Assembly: GCF_017654505.1 (NCBI RefSeq)
Contig: NC_054537.1
Span: 66,694,645-66,758,644, forward strand
DNA length: 64,000 nt
Direction: 5' to 3'
Source: Polyodon spathula
Taxonomy: Eukaryota; Chordata; Actinopteri; Acipenseriformes; Polyodontidae
The notes under the pieces: model-generated
Database searches by the model: none
The model's input: the letters and a program-made list of their open reading frames with translations, nothing else
What the model was told of the DNA's origin: nothing
Shown: positions 1 through 13,366 of the stretch, piece after piece
How the letters are laid out: the number at the start of each line of letters is the position of its first letter
How positions within the stretch are numbered: the first letter of the stretch is position 1
Translations under genes and position numbers: made by a program

Positions 1-3000
1 ATATGGTGTTCCTGTCCAGTTTTACACAATATCGCTAGACTGGCAGGCCCCAGTTTATTTATATCAATAATAGCTGAGCCAATCAGCGTATTCCATGACA
101 CTGCAGTGCAAAGAATGTGAGATAGCTATGGGAATGTAATAATATTGAAAAGTTATTGTGTCTCTCTGTGTGTGGTTTTAGCGTGTGTTCAATTTCAAGC
201 AAATATGTTTTTAAAACCTGTCGTCTCCTTCACATATGTGATCTGATGTAAAACAGAAGGAAGAGATTTTTCCCTCTTCAGTGGAGTCAGGAACATGAAA
301 GTATTTTACTAAATGGACAATGAAATTGGTTTGGATTGCACAGCAGCAATGTCACTGTTTGTAAACACTCCAAATATTTCTGCTGTTTAGATCTACACGA
401 GGCATTACATCCTGTGCATTAGGATACTGAGGTCAGGAACTCCACACTGTGGCCCTAACCTGCAGGAAGGAGTGTTTCTGCAAAGCCCTGATATCATCTT
501 TAGAAAAACAACATAAACATTGTTTTCGGAGACTCATATTTGTACCCTGCGTTTGCAAACCCTCAAAATTCTATAGATACCTGTGTTTTTCATTGCTTTG
601 CTCAGGCTGGACCTGTTGCCATTAGATAACAGGGTTAGCCGCAGGATTATTCAAGGAGCTCAATCAGGTGCTTTGCCACATTTACCATACCATAGAGCCA
701 TATAGCTTCTGTGCTTTAGGAGTTTGCTAACAGGCGGTCACAACGATTTCTCAGAGTTTGAAAGAGACATGATTGTGGGTGTCTTGACTTTGTACTACAG
801 ACTGTTACTGCAACCAGGAAATCAATGATTAATATAAAACTGATCGGTTTATGTGTGGCCAGAAGTGACTGGAGACAACTGCAGAGGGCTGGGATTTGAA
901 TTGCCTCCACCGATACGCACAAAAACCACAGTGCTGAATACAAGCAGTGAGCAAACTGTATCAACCAGAAAAGTGTGCATCTCCTTGTTATCCTGCTTAT
1001 TACTTGCACTCCACTGTAAACCAATGAACCTTCTACTGTTTAGAATGAAATCTCTGCAATACAAAGTGTGTGGGTGTGCAGTGTGCACACGCATGCTTTT
1101 TAAATTGTGAGTAGAAAACATAACATTCCTCAGCCAGGAGAATGCTTTGGCACCTCATGCTTCTAACCTGAAAACAATTATACAGTTATCAGTATAGCTT
1201 TAAGGTCAGGTTTCATACAATATGTTTGACCACCCACAATGGTAAGGGTCTATATTAAACTGTGTTATTAAGGGATTTACAACTTTCTTTTGTAAATTAT
1301 TAACAGCTGATTATCTGTTAACAGGACCAGTGTAGGCACTATAGTGGATTTTGAAGTGTTACAGAAGATCAAATACTAATGCTATAAAGCATGATATATT
1401 ATATTTTATATACATACTGTACATCAATACCACTAAATACATTTTTTTCTCAGTCTGATTTGTGTTTTTTAGTATGGGCTATACTTCAAAGTCATTCTAA
1501 TTTGATAGGTCCCTCTTCTTGCCTTTGAAATCCTGTATTTAACCAGGCTGTATCAGCTGAGAAGGGGTTATCATTTATATTGATGACCTGGTTAGCAGGG
1601 AGGGGAGGGGAATGGAAAATCAAAGAGAAACTGTTAGTTAAGACTGAATAACTAGTCTATAAATGCATAGCAGTCTTCAAGGACCAGCCTGAGTTTATAA
1701 CTCCAGGCTCACATTGATGCTTGCCTATTTGATCCATACACAAGTTATTATTGATTCTGTGTCTCATTTAGCACATGAATGACAGGAGTTTGTAGTATTT
1801 AACCAGTGGTCCTCAAAGTTGTGCCCGCGGGCAAATTCGTGCCCACAGAGCCAGGCCATCGTGCTCGCGGCAGCTGTTCTTAAATTATGGGTTGTGAACA
1901 CATTTCTGGCGGGTCGTAGCGTGGGAAAATAATGAAAGCTTTAAACACATTTATCCAACAAAAGCGCCACTGCAGTCTGTGGACAGCGCTGCTCTCTTAT
2001 GCTGTGCTTGTACGTACGCGACATTTTTTTTCCAGAATTGCTTTTGCGATACGATCAACCAATTGAATAGCGGCATTGTCTCTGCGGTAGCCCAATCATA
2101 ACTATGTCTGTTACAAGTGCAGGTACTAACTGTAAGTTTAACAAATAGGAGAGTCAAATATCTGCCAAGTTTTACGCAGCTGTCCAATCATAAACAAGCA
2201 GAGGCCGTTCACGGTATTTGCATGAAAATTGCAGGCGAGTGAGTAGCTAAATGGGAAGTGAAAGATCTGACAGCTGTCCAATCATTCGCGAGCAGAGGCG
2301 GGGTGTTAATATGCCGGGTAAGCACTGAATTTCGCCGACTATTATTGAGAAAAATAATACATTTCAGTATGTAGAATTTAATTTTCTATCTCTATATTTT
2401 TTTTTATTTCACCAGACAAGGGAAACACCGTAGTCGATTTAGTTATGAATCCACTTCCTCTGAATAATTGTACTGGAGATGAGTAATCTTTAAAACAGAG
2501 TAGTGTTGACAAATTTGTCAAATTGAAACAAAGCGAGACGCTATCTACACTTTTTTTATTTTAGTTAATTGCGAGAAGGCAGTATGTAAGATAAGTTCCT
2601 ATGCAATAGTCAGCGTGCCCGCAAGCAGCCAAGTAAGATCAATTTATGCCCGTGCCAATATTACTTTGAGGACCGCTGTATTTAACAGTGCTCCTAGCTT
2701 CATGCCACCTCTGTTAAAAAGATAATGTGTTTCGTTTGGTCTTGTCTATTTGGACATTAAGCCATTGTCTTTACTGACTTGTGGGTAGCATATGTATACA
2801 TAAGCTATATTGCAATGCACCATCTCATGCCACCCCCTCCCCAACAATGTCGTAAGTGAACCCACAGCTGACAAACAATTAAACATGTTGCAGGACTACG
2901 TTAAGAATAATATTAAGTAATGTTTCTAAAGCAAACATTTTAAAAGCTAACCATTCAGAGGGAACAAACAGCAAGTATAAAAACTACACAAACTAGACAG

Positions 3001-3460
3001 GATTTCTAAATTATTATCTTTGTTATGAAAACAGGAAATAGTGGATGGTTTTACCAACGTTTATCCTATGTAAATTTATTTCAGTTGAACTCATATTTTT
3101 GGGGAATTCAACGTTTAATGAGCTTCACCAATTAAAATCGAAAAGTTGCAAGACTGTTAAATATCTAGAGCTTGCCTATTGGTTTCATCTAGTTAAGGAC
3201 CAGGATAGCTGTTCTTGATGGAAGTCTCCAGAAATATTAAGATAAGGAATATAATTGGAGTATTTATGCATTTACTAAAACAAACATAAAATAATATATA
3301 TTGTTTATGTATGGGGAAACACAGTGAAGGTTTTGTCCCTTGTTAGTTATGTGTTCTCTCAGTTATAAAATATTTTCTTTTTACCCCACATGTATACTCC
3401 TCTATTAATAAAAATGAGAAACGCCATATTACGAATTAATACCAAAATATAAACACAAAC
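1..3460 (-). other. FHOD3 intron, 5' part cut by window edge
   Basis: No coding exon was found on either strand. The stretch holds one complete non-autonomous hAT element (described separately) and otherwise AT-rich sequence with no pattern I could assign. The small open frames near 716-1121 have no recognisable product. Confidence 0.6.
1804..2678. mobile_element. Non-autonomous hAT DNA transposon (875 bp)
   Basis: The ends form terminal inverted repeats: CAGTGGTCCTCAAAGT on the left and ACTTTGAGGACCGCTG on the right, 15 of 16 matching when one is reversed. The element is flanked on both sides by the identical 8 bases TATTTAAC (1796-1803 and 2679-2686). An 8-bp target duplication and a CAGTGG end are standard for hAT elements. 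There is no open frame long enough for a hAT transposase, so it would have been moved by an enzyme supplied elsewhere. It is more GC-rich than its surroundings. The perfect duplication suggests the insertion is not very old. Confidence 0.9.
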
Positions 3461-3511
3461 CTCTCTTCTCTGGCATGTTTTTGCTCCTCTCTTTTGTCCA
3501 TATAGTCCCGA
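3461..3511 (-). CDS. fhod3: FHOD3 micro-exon, charged helix (51 nt)
   Basis: With the AA carried over from the previous exon it reads NRDYMDKREEQKHAREE plus the start of an Arg codon, matching FHOD3 SRDYLDKREEQRQAREER. FHOD3 forms both with and without this segment fit my memory of the family, so it is probably an alternative exon. The acceptor is TTGTTTTAG|TCGG and the donor is AGAGAG|GTTTGTG. Both ends are phase 2. The next coding exon (YKYLEQLAAEE in the family) is not present between here and base 1. Confidence 0.88.
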
Positions 3512-3610
3512 CTAAAACAAAAAAGAGAAATGATTTAAAAAACAAATAAATATATACTGTTGAAGACAATTTGGGCAGTTAAATAAAATGATTTTTTTTA
3601 TCATTTCTGA

Positions 3611-3992
3611 TTTAAAGTAGAAATTCAGCTTTATAATAAACACAACAAATAATGCAGACATGCATAAAATGAAAAATAACATGCAAAAATTAATTGAATA
3701 CTTTTTTAAATTTACTCTTAACCATGTTTGTTGCTTTTATTAAACACAAATTTCCAATTTATTTTTTAGCTCTTGATGATTATGTATTTATTTATTCTAT
3801 GATTTTCACCCGGTGTTGCTTTTCAATCAAGATAACTGTCAATAATTAGCAATGAATGGATTTCATACAAAATATGCTGATTGCCCAAATATTTTTGTCA
3901 AAGCACGAAATTCATTTTTTGTCTGTTATTTTTCATTTTATGCATGTTATGTAATAATTTGTTGTTTTATTATAAAGCTGATTATCTACTTT
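3611..3992. repeat. Fold-back repeat with about 70-bp arms
   Basis: The left arm at about 3611-3681 (TTTAAAGTAG through GAAAAATAACA) is repeated in inverted orientation at about 3924-3992 (TGTTATTTTTCATTTTATGC through CTACTTTAA). The arms share long blocks such as CAGCTTTATAATAA and GCATAAAATGAAAAATAACA. The loop of about 240 bp has no coding potential. It is probably a MITE or an inverted duplication. I see no clear target duplication. Confidence 0.7.
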
Positions 3993-4459
3993 AATTGATA
4001 TATTTCAATAGAACAATTAGAAATGATAGAAATCACATATATATGTGCACTGCTAAGAAATTAATTACGGGTATGATATACCAGGTAAATATTATTTATT
4101 AATAATTCAAATACACTAAATTATGAGGATTCCCCTATATATGTTTACCATGATACTGTAAATCTACATAGCAATTTTACAATCTGTTCTCTATTTTTTA
4201 CTGAGATTTGACTGATTTTATTGTGCTTTATTATGCTTCAGCATACTTCTCTGCTACTTAACATGCTTGCCACAGCTATTCCACTGTTTTTTAGTGCTTG
4301 CATTTATAGATCTACAGTATATGTTTATTGCTCTTTTTGCTTTTCTGGAACTAAATCAATGTAGGCATGTTTTAACAATACATCTCAGACAAGACATACC
4401 AAGCCATCTGCTAATACATCTAAGAATGTATATTTGCTGAAACTTTGCAAGGTATCTAA

Positions 4460-4550
4460 AGGTTGGGGGCTGGGCAGTCTAAAACTAGGTCATTGTGATT
4501 CAACAATTAAATAAGGATATGCATTCAGCAAGTATTATTCATCAGATTAT
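4460..4550 (+). repeat. Dispersed repeat, copy A
   Basis: The segment from GGTTGGGGGCTGGGCAGTCT to TATTATTCATCA matches a diverged copy at about 8057-8180. Shared blocks are GGGGGCTGGG, CTAAAACTA, TCATTG and TATTCATCA. The family is not recognised; it may be an old MITE or SINE fragment. Confidence 0.5.
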
Positions 4551-4792
4551 TCAAGAGTCTAGGGTAATAACATCAACAAATCTAGATTTAATAAAATACA
4601 ATTGAACTGGATACGATTCCCCAAACACGGCGGCTATGTAAAATAACCAGTATCATGTGGCTGTTCTAAAAACAAGCGACACCTCCTGCTACCATCTCAA
4701 ACCTTCTGGACAATTATTTTGTGGTGCCAAATATATTGTAGTTAACTCGGTTCCCGCAGGCAGGCGCATCACACAGGGCAAGGCGCATCACA

Positions 4793-7197
<2,405 letters not shown>

Positions 7198-7332
7198 TTG
7201 AATTTGTTCCTCTCTTCCCGCTCTATCCGCAGTAACCTCTCCTCTCTCTCCTGTCGCCTTCTCTCTCGCTCAGCCGCTAGGGACTCCTGGTGCTGTCGGT
7301 AAGAGGAAGTGAGCAGCCCACCCAGCACTGGT
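7198..7332 (-). CDS. fhod3: FHOD3 exon, charged helical segment (135 nt)
   Basis: Reads PVLGGLLTSSYRQHQESLAA then ERERRRQEREERLLRIEREE and RNKF. The GLLTSSFRQHQESLAAERER and EREERNKF strings are hallmarks of FHOD3. The Glu/Arg pattern predicts a long single helix or coiled coil. The acceptor is TTGATTCACAG|ACCAG and the donor is TTCAA|GTAGGT. Both ends are phase 2. Its length equals that of the exon before it (135 nt), probably by chance. Confidence 0.94.
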
Positions 7333-8738
7333 CTGTGAATCAACCAAAACGTAGAAAATCACTTCCACTCTATATTGTGGTAATGAATGGCTAAACGTTT
7401 GATTTCAAAACATTTTGTTGACTTTAGTTTTTTTTTATATTTTTGCCTTTGGCATCAGAACAGCATAAGCCAATCACAATGTATCTTAACGGTCGGCAAA
7501 AGAAAGATTGTGAGGCTAATGTGATATTTAAATTTGTCATATTCTTGGATATAGATTAGAATGTGGCATAGTTTGCAAGATAGGCCTGGAGTGATCATTT
7601 TACTAAGGAGTACTAAGAATGTGTAGATTTATACTACATGCCACTCGGTACAAAAGGATTGCAGATGCCTAGCTTGTATTATTAGGCTTTATAGCCTGTA
7701 AACTGAAATGTGATTTTTACAGACCATCAAATGGGGCCAAATGAGTCCACTGAGAATTACAGGGGAGGTAGATCTAGGTTAGGATTTAAATGGAATTCTT
7801 GATTAACTGCAGGTGTAAAGAATACCTGCAACAGTACAGCACAAGCTATTTCGTGCTTGTTGGATGCTTGCTAAAGGTTCACTTCACATATGTTTATCAT
7901 TAGGAGCCTTCCTAAAAACCTGGCTTGGATCGCCAAGCCTCCACTAAAGAAGAAATATGTTTCTACGCATGAACCACTGAAAAACGTTAATGGTTTTAAC
8001 ATTTTAAACTGTCTCTCCAACTGTATTTTTAATTTGTTTTTCTTGAGGCTTCTACAGTTTGGGGGCTGGGGACCCTAAAACTACATCATTGAGATTCAGC
8101 AATTATAAAAGTATATGTATTTAACCAATGGCAATACATGCCAGCTGTTATCAGTTCAGCAGGCATTATTCATCATTATTTTCCATTGTCTTTCCAACTG
8201 TATTTTTAATATGTTTTTGCTGAGGCTTTCTTTGAATGCAGAAGTTCAGTAAACTATACCAAAAGTCTGTGGTTTTCAAATGAGGGATGCATGCTGTTCA
8301 GAATACCATGGGGCTTTAATACCTTTAATGGCACATTAATAATAGTTATCACATTAGGTACAGTGTAACTGTAAATAAAGCTTAAAACAGAAAGAAGGTA
8401 GGATATTAATGTTTCTCCATTCAATATAATAAGTCAATCAGTTATACTTTACAGTTTTAAATACTACATGAAGTCTAGGGGGCAGCATATGATTAGGAGC
8501 TCACTGGTTAGAACGCGATAAAATAAAAAAATGGCGTGTACTTTCACTGATGGCTTTAACTACTGTAATATATGGCCCCCTTACCTGTCATACCATCCTA
8601 TCGAGGAGGTAGTGTAGTGCTGTCATACTACTGTGAATACTGCTACTGAGAAAACAGTTCAAACAAACAGCTCTTGTACACCAATTCAGCAAATTGCTCT
8701 TACTAAGCCATCTGCACATGAATGCTGCATCTGCAAAC
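7333..8738 (-). other. FHOD3 intron (1.4 kb) with diverged repeats
   Basis: Contains copy B of a dispersed repeat at about 8057-8180 and a pair of 43-bp direct repeats at 8011-8053 and 8188-8230. The rest is AT-rich and unassigned. The intron is bounded by GTTTGC at the 5' side and TTGATTCACAG at the 3' side. Confidence 0.6.
8011..8230. repeat. Direct repeats flanking dispersed repeat copy B
   Basis: The segment starting GTCTCTCCAACTGTATTTTT at 8011 recurs at 8188 as GTCTTTCCAACTGTATTTTT, each running through TTTTTxxTGAGGCTT. Between them lies a relative of the repeat at 4460-4550. This could be a partial tandem duplication, or an insertion that duplicated a long target; I cannot decide from one locus. 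Confidence 0.6.
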
Positions 8739-8873
8739 CTGTCTGTTTTGGAGTCCGGGGAGGGTGACACAGATGTTCCATAGCTGGAGGTGGGTGTAGT
8801 GGGGGCACTCAGTGTAGAATAGGATTTGCTGCTAGTGTAAGGGCTGCTGCTGCTGGTGCCATAGCTGTTGTAT
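8739..8873 (-). CDS. fhod3: FHOD3 exon, Ser/Thr-rich linker (135 nt)
   Basis: Encodes YNSYGTSSSSPYTSSKSYST then LSAPTTPTSSYGTSVSPSPDSKTD, the counterpart of the mammalian linker that contains NSYHSS and VPTTPTSSVSP. Joining it directly to the exon ending at 28959 recreates EKYNSYG, the counterpart of EKYSNFGNNSY, which shows that the three exons between are optional. The acceptor CACCTCACAG follows a 111-bp CT repeat on the coding strand. The donor is GACAG|GTTTGC, a weaker site. Both ends are phase 2. Confidence 0.9.
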
Positions 8874-8899
8874 CTGTGAGGTGCCAAGGAGCAAGCATG

Positions 8900-10294
<1,395 letters not shown>

Positions 10295-10369
10295 CTGCTG
10301 GAGGAGTACCTGGATGAAAAGGGTTCATTGGATTCTGAATATTTGCTTGAGCAGGTAGCATCTGCTTGA
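10295..10369 (-). CDS. fhod3: FHOD3 candidate cassette exon, Ser-rich (75 nt)
   Basis: Read in the phase of the preceding exon it encodes SQADATCSSKYSESNEPFSS then RYSSS, 25 codons. The acceptor is preceded by a strong pyrimidine tract ending CTACTTCACAG, and the donor is CAGCAG|GTAGGT. Both ends are phase 2. The serine-rich RYSSS end runs naturally into the next exon, RYNSYGTSSSS. In another frame the same bases would read VKQMLPAQANIQ, but that frame does not agree with the flanking exon phases. Confidence 0.7.
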
Positions 10370-11678
10370 CTGTGAAGTAGAGACAGAGCAGGAAACAAAG
10401 ACATGGAAAATACACCAGAGTAAAGGACATGAGAAAGATAATAGGTCTTTGGAAACATCAAGCTTAAAAGCTGAATTGACCTCCATGATGCAATGAAAAA
10501 TAATCACCTATAAAATGAAATTATACATAGACAAAATTATATCAGTTGTTTATCTAGGAATTCTTTTTTAGAGTGGTCTTTTAGAATACAAGAGCTATGG
10601 CTCTCTTTCCCTACTCAGGAAATTAAAAAGCACAGATCACTGGCATTGCAAAAAACAAAACTGTTCCCTTCTAAATCAAGAAGGAAATCTAGAGTTTTGT
10701 TTGCTGGGAATGAGGATGTGCGGTTGATGTAGAATTTCTAAGATGGGGCTCTGAGGTTTTCAACCAAAGCATGAAGGCTTCAATAGACTCTACATTTTAA
10801 AGCAATGCAAACCGCAAGTTAACAACCAAACAATGCAGTGTTAATGTGACGTCTAACAAAGCATACAAGAAACGTACGACATGCATTGCTAGTGAGCTAA
10901 TTCAACAAACATGAGGACACAGTGAAATAACCTTACAAGCTTGCCTCTTTTAAAAAGCTGAACAGAAAGTTAAAAACACATACTGTAATATTACTTCAGA
11001 ATCTAAATTCTGTCACAGTTTGCTGTAAATCTAGTAAAGACCAAAGGCAATTTAGTCAGTGTGATTTCTTGCCATGAAGAGTGTGGCTTTTTTTTTTTGC
11101 TAAATGACTAAAAGAGATACAAACACAGCTGTTTTCCCTAATGCTCTGTACTGGGGGAACCTTGATAAAAGCAAGCTATAGCCTGAAAAGCACAAGTTTC
11201 TTTTCTAATTTGTTGTATTTTTATTAGCACTTTGAAGGCTGAACCAGCACTTAAACTGTCCTCTGTTTTTCTTTTTACTAGAAAGTTTTGCATAGCCACA
11301 ATGAAAGGCAGATGAACAATAAACTGCAGGTGGTCACACAAGACTATAAAATGGAAAATGTAGCTTTCCAGCAGCTGGGATAAAAAGACTACACCCCCAG
11401 TAATATTTGGCAGCATTTTTTGTGAACCCCAGAATAAAACTAATGCATTCCATTAGAAGAGAGTCCTACCTCTAGCAAGACTTTGTATACGAACTACAAC
11501 TAAAAAGCCACTTCCATAACCACATCTACTCAGACACTAAAGTTAGTTCCACATCTGTGTTAAGTGCAAATCAAGTTCTGGTTATTTGTGCAGAACAAAC
11601 ACCTGTTCCCTTGTCGAAACAGGGCATGATTAAAGTGGCTTTTCGATTTTAGTGGCAGTGGCTAACTCTAGTGTCTAC
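10370..11678 (-). other. FHOD3 intron between 429-nt and 75-nt exons
   Basis: About 1.3 kb of intron with a good pyrimidine tract next to the 10369 acceptor (TCCTGCTCTGTCTCTACTTC). No repeat family is recognised. Confidence 0.55.
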
Positions 11679-12107
11679 CTGTTGGATCTCATTGCTTCAG
11701 CCTCTGTTTCCTTGACTGTAGAGGGAGGAGGCTCATCGAAGTCGTAAGAGAAAAGATGGAAGGGAGAATGAGGGAGGTAGGGCAGTTTTTCCACAGTTGG
11801 AGACACAGCCGGGGTGATGTTGGCTGAAGAACCCTGGCAACCAGTTCTGTAAGTGGTGGTGGGCAACCTTCGGTTCGCTAACAATGTTGCGAGCACGGAG
11901 GTTGGAGGAGACACAGACAGGTAAGAGGAGTTGGGATGGTTGATGGAGACTGTTGCCCTGGCTGAGGAGGCTGGAGAGTTCTTTGCTGTAGGGTTGTTGA
12001 GAGGCCTATCTTCTTCAGAAATCGGTACGCTTTTGGCTACATATTTAGGACAGCAAATGGCGTCGGCTTGTTCTACGTTGTCTATCACTGGAGATTGTGA
12101 AACCACA
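11679..12107 (-). CDS. fhod3: FHOD3 candidate cassette exon, Ser/Thr/Pro-rich (429 nt)
   Basis: An open stretch of 143 codons on the minus strand, starting VVSQSPVIDNVEQADAICCP and ending KETEAEAMRSN, with the first stop lying across the donor. The acceptor is TTCAATTTCAG|TGTGG after a long pyrimidine tract, and the donor is CAACAG|GTAGAC. Both ends are phase 2, in register with the neighbouring FHOD3 exons. The composition is rich in Ser, Thr, Pro and Ala, as expected for a disordered linker, and it has a DFDEPPPSTVKE acidic end. I do not recognise a domain. It is probably an alternatively spliced insert in the linker after FH3. A free-standing gene is unlikely because there is no start or stop of its own. 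Confidence 0.72.
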
Positions 12108-13267
12108 CTGAAATTGAAGATGAAGTAGGAATGGAAAGGGGGTGGAAATAAATGGGACCAGGACACCAATAGTAAAAATAGAGAAATATAACTTTAAGGT
12201 AAATTTACACAAGTTAATATTTTTGTCTTTTACATAGACCAGAAAAACACCAAGATAGAATACAATTTGTAAGATAAATCTTAGAAGATAGATTTTATTT
12301 TACTGAAGTGTCAAACACCACCAGCCTGATCCACTGAACTAAAATATTATACAGATATAAATGTGTTTTTGTTTTCTTATTCTGCCATCTTGTTTTGTGC
12401 AGAACTGGACTCCACAACAGACCCAAACCCATGTCGTATGATGATCTGTCATGATCACTGATCCAAAGATACAGGTGAGAAAATATAAAATCATGACATT
12501 TACTGTACGTCAAAGCACTGGACCCTTTGTGCATGTGGGGAGGTTTTTATGATGAACGCTGAAGGGCTCTAACAATCCGTTCTATTTCGAGAAAACCATT
12601 TGCAACTTGATTAACTGTGCCTGGAAGTGCTCCAAGCTAAATCTGTAGGTAGTCAGACTGCTGCATTAAAAGCAGTCCAGGTGCCTTTCTGAAATATAAC
12701 AAGTCTTGAACTATGTCCTGTTCAGTTTCTACTGCTGATACACAATAATACATTCCTACACAGTGACCAATGTTTTGCATAACAATACTGCTTCTGACAC
12801 ACTTACAAGCTTTTTCCGTCTGTTCACATTTGATAAATGCCAGAGTAAATCTACAAATGTAAATCACGGTGAGGTGGCGGTAGTTTCAGTGGTGGGGGTG
12901 GGGGATTGGTAAATATCAGGCAGGACCAAATGGAAAACTTTCTGTTAGTTTACATAAAGGAAAAGAAAAATAGGATAAAAAATGGGGAGTTTTAGGACCT
13001 TACACTTAGCTTATATTAAAAAGAATAGGGTTAAAAAGCACAAAGAAGGATACAGTACTATTAAGACATATGTGTCCAGACAAATGCGACAGATAAATCT
13101 GTATACAAGTGGGTATGCACCGTGGATGATACTCTGGCATATTATAGTAAGAGGAAAGACTCAAAGGAAAATTAAGGATGATGGGTAAGTGGGTTTAGCA
13201 GGTTTAGGGAGTGGGAGGGTCAAGTTTAGCTGCTAGGCTATGTTTGGGTTTTAAGGTATCCTAATAC
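12108..13267 (-). other. FHOD3 intron between 99-nt and 429-nt exons
   Basis: About 1.2 kb of intron; the 12107 acceptor has a long C/T tract. I see no gene or transposon in it. Confidence 0.55.
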
Positions 13268-13366
13268 CTGTGTTTGACCTGTCTAGAGGGCTCTTCCTCA
13301 CCCTCATCCTCAGTATTTGGCTCTGTGATTGGTTGTTCCTCTTCCTCCTCTTCGTTCTCCTCCTCT
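13268..13366 (-). CDS. fhod3: FHOD3 candidate cassette exon, Glu-rich (99 nt)
   Basis: In the phase set by the upstream exon this reads KEEENEEEEEEQPITEPNTE then DEGEEEPSRQVKH, a strongly acidic segment of 33 codons. The acceptor has a good pyrimidine tract and CACAG; the donor is CACAG|GTATTAG. Both ends are phase 2, so the exon can be included or skipped freely. It sits in the interval where mammalian FHOD3 has tissue-specific alternative exons, but I cannot confirm one-to-one orthology. Support is open frame, phase and splice sites, not a remembered peptide match. The acidic run with Ser/Thr could be a casein kinase 2 target; that is inference. Confidence 0.72.

Noticed and set aside
853..1121. 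Open frames on both strands near 850-1120
   Set aside because: Overlapping frames on opposite strands in ordinary intron, no known motif and no splice support.
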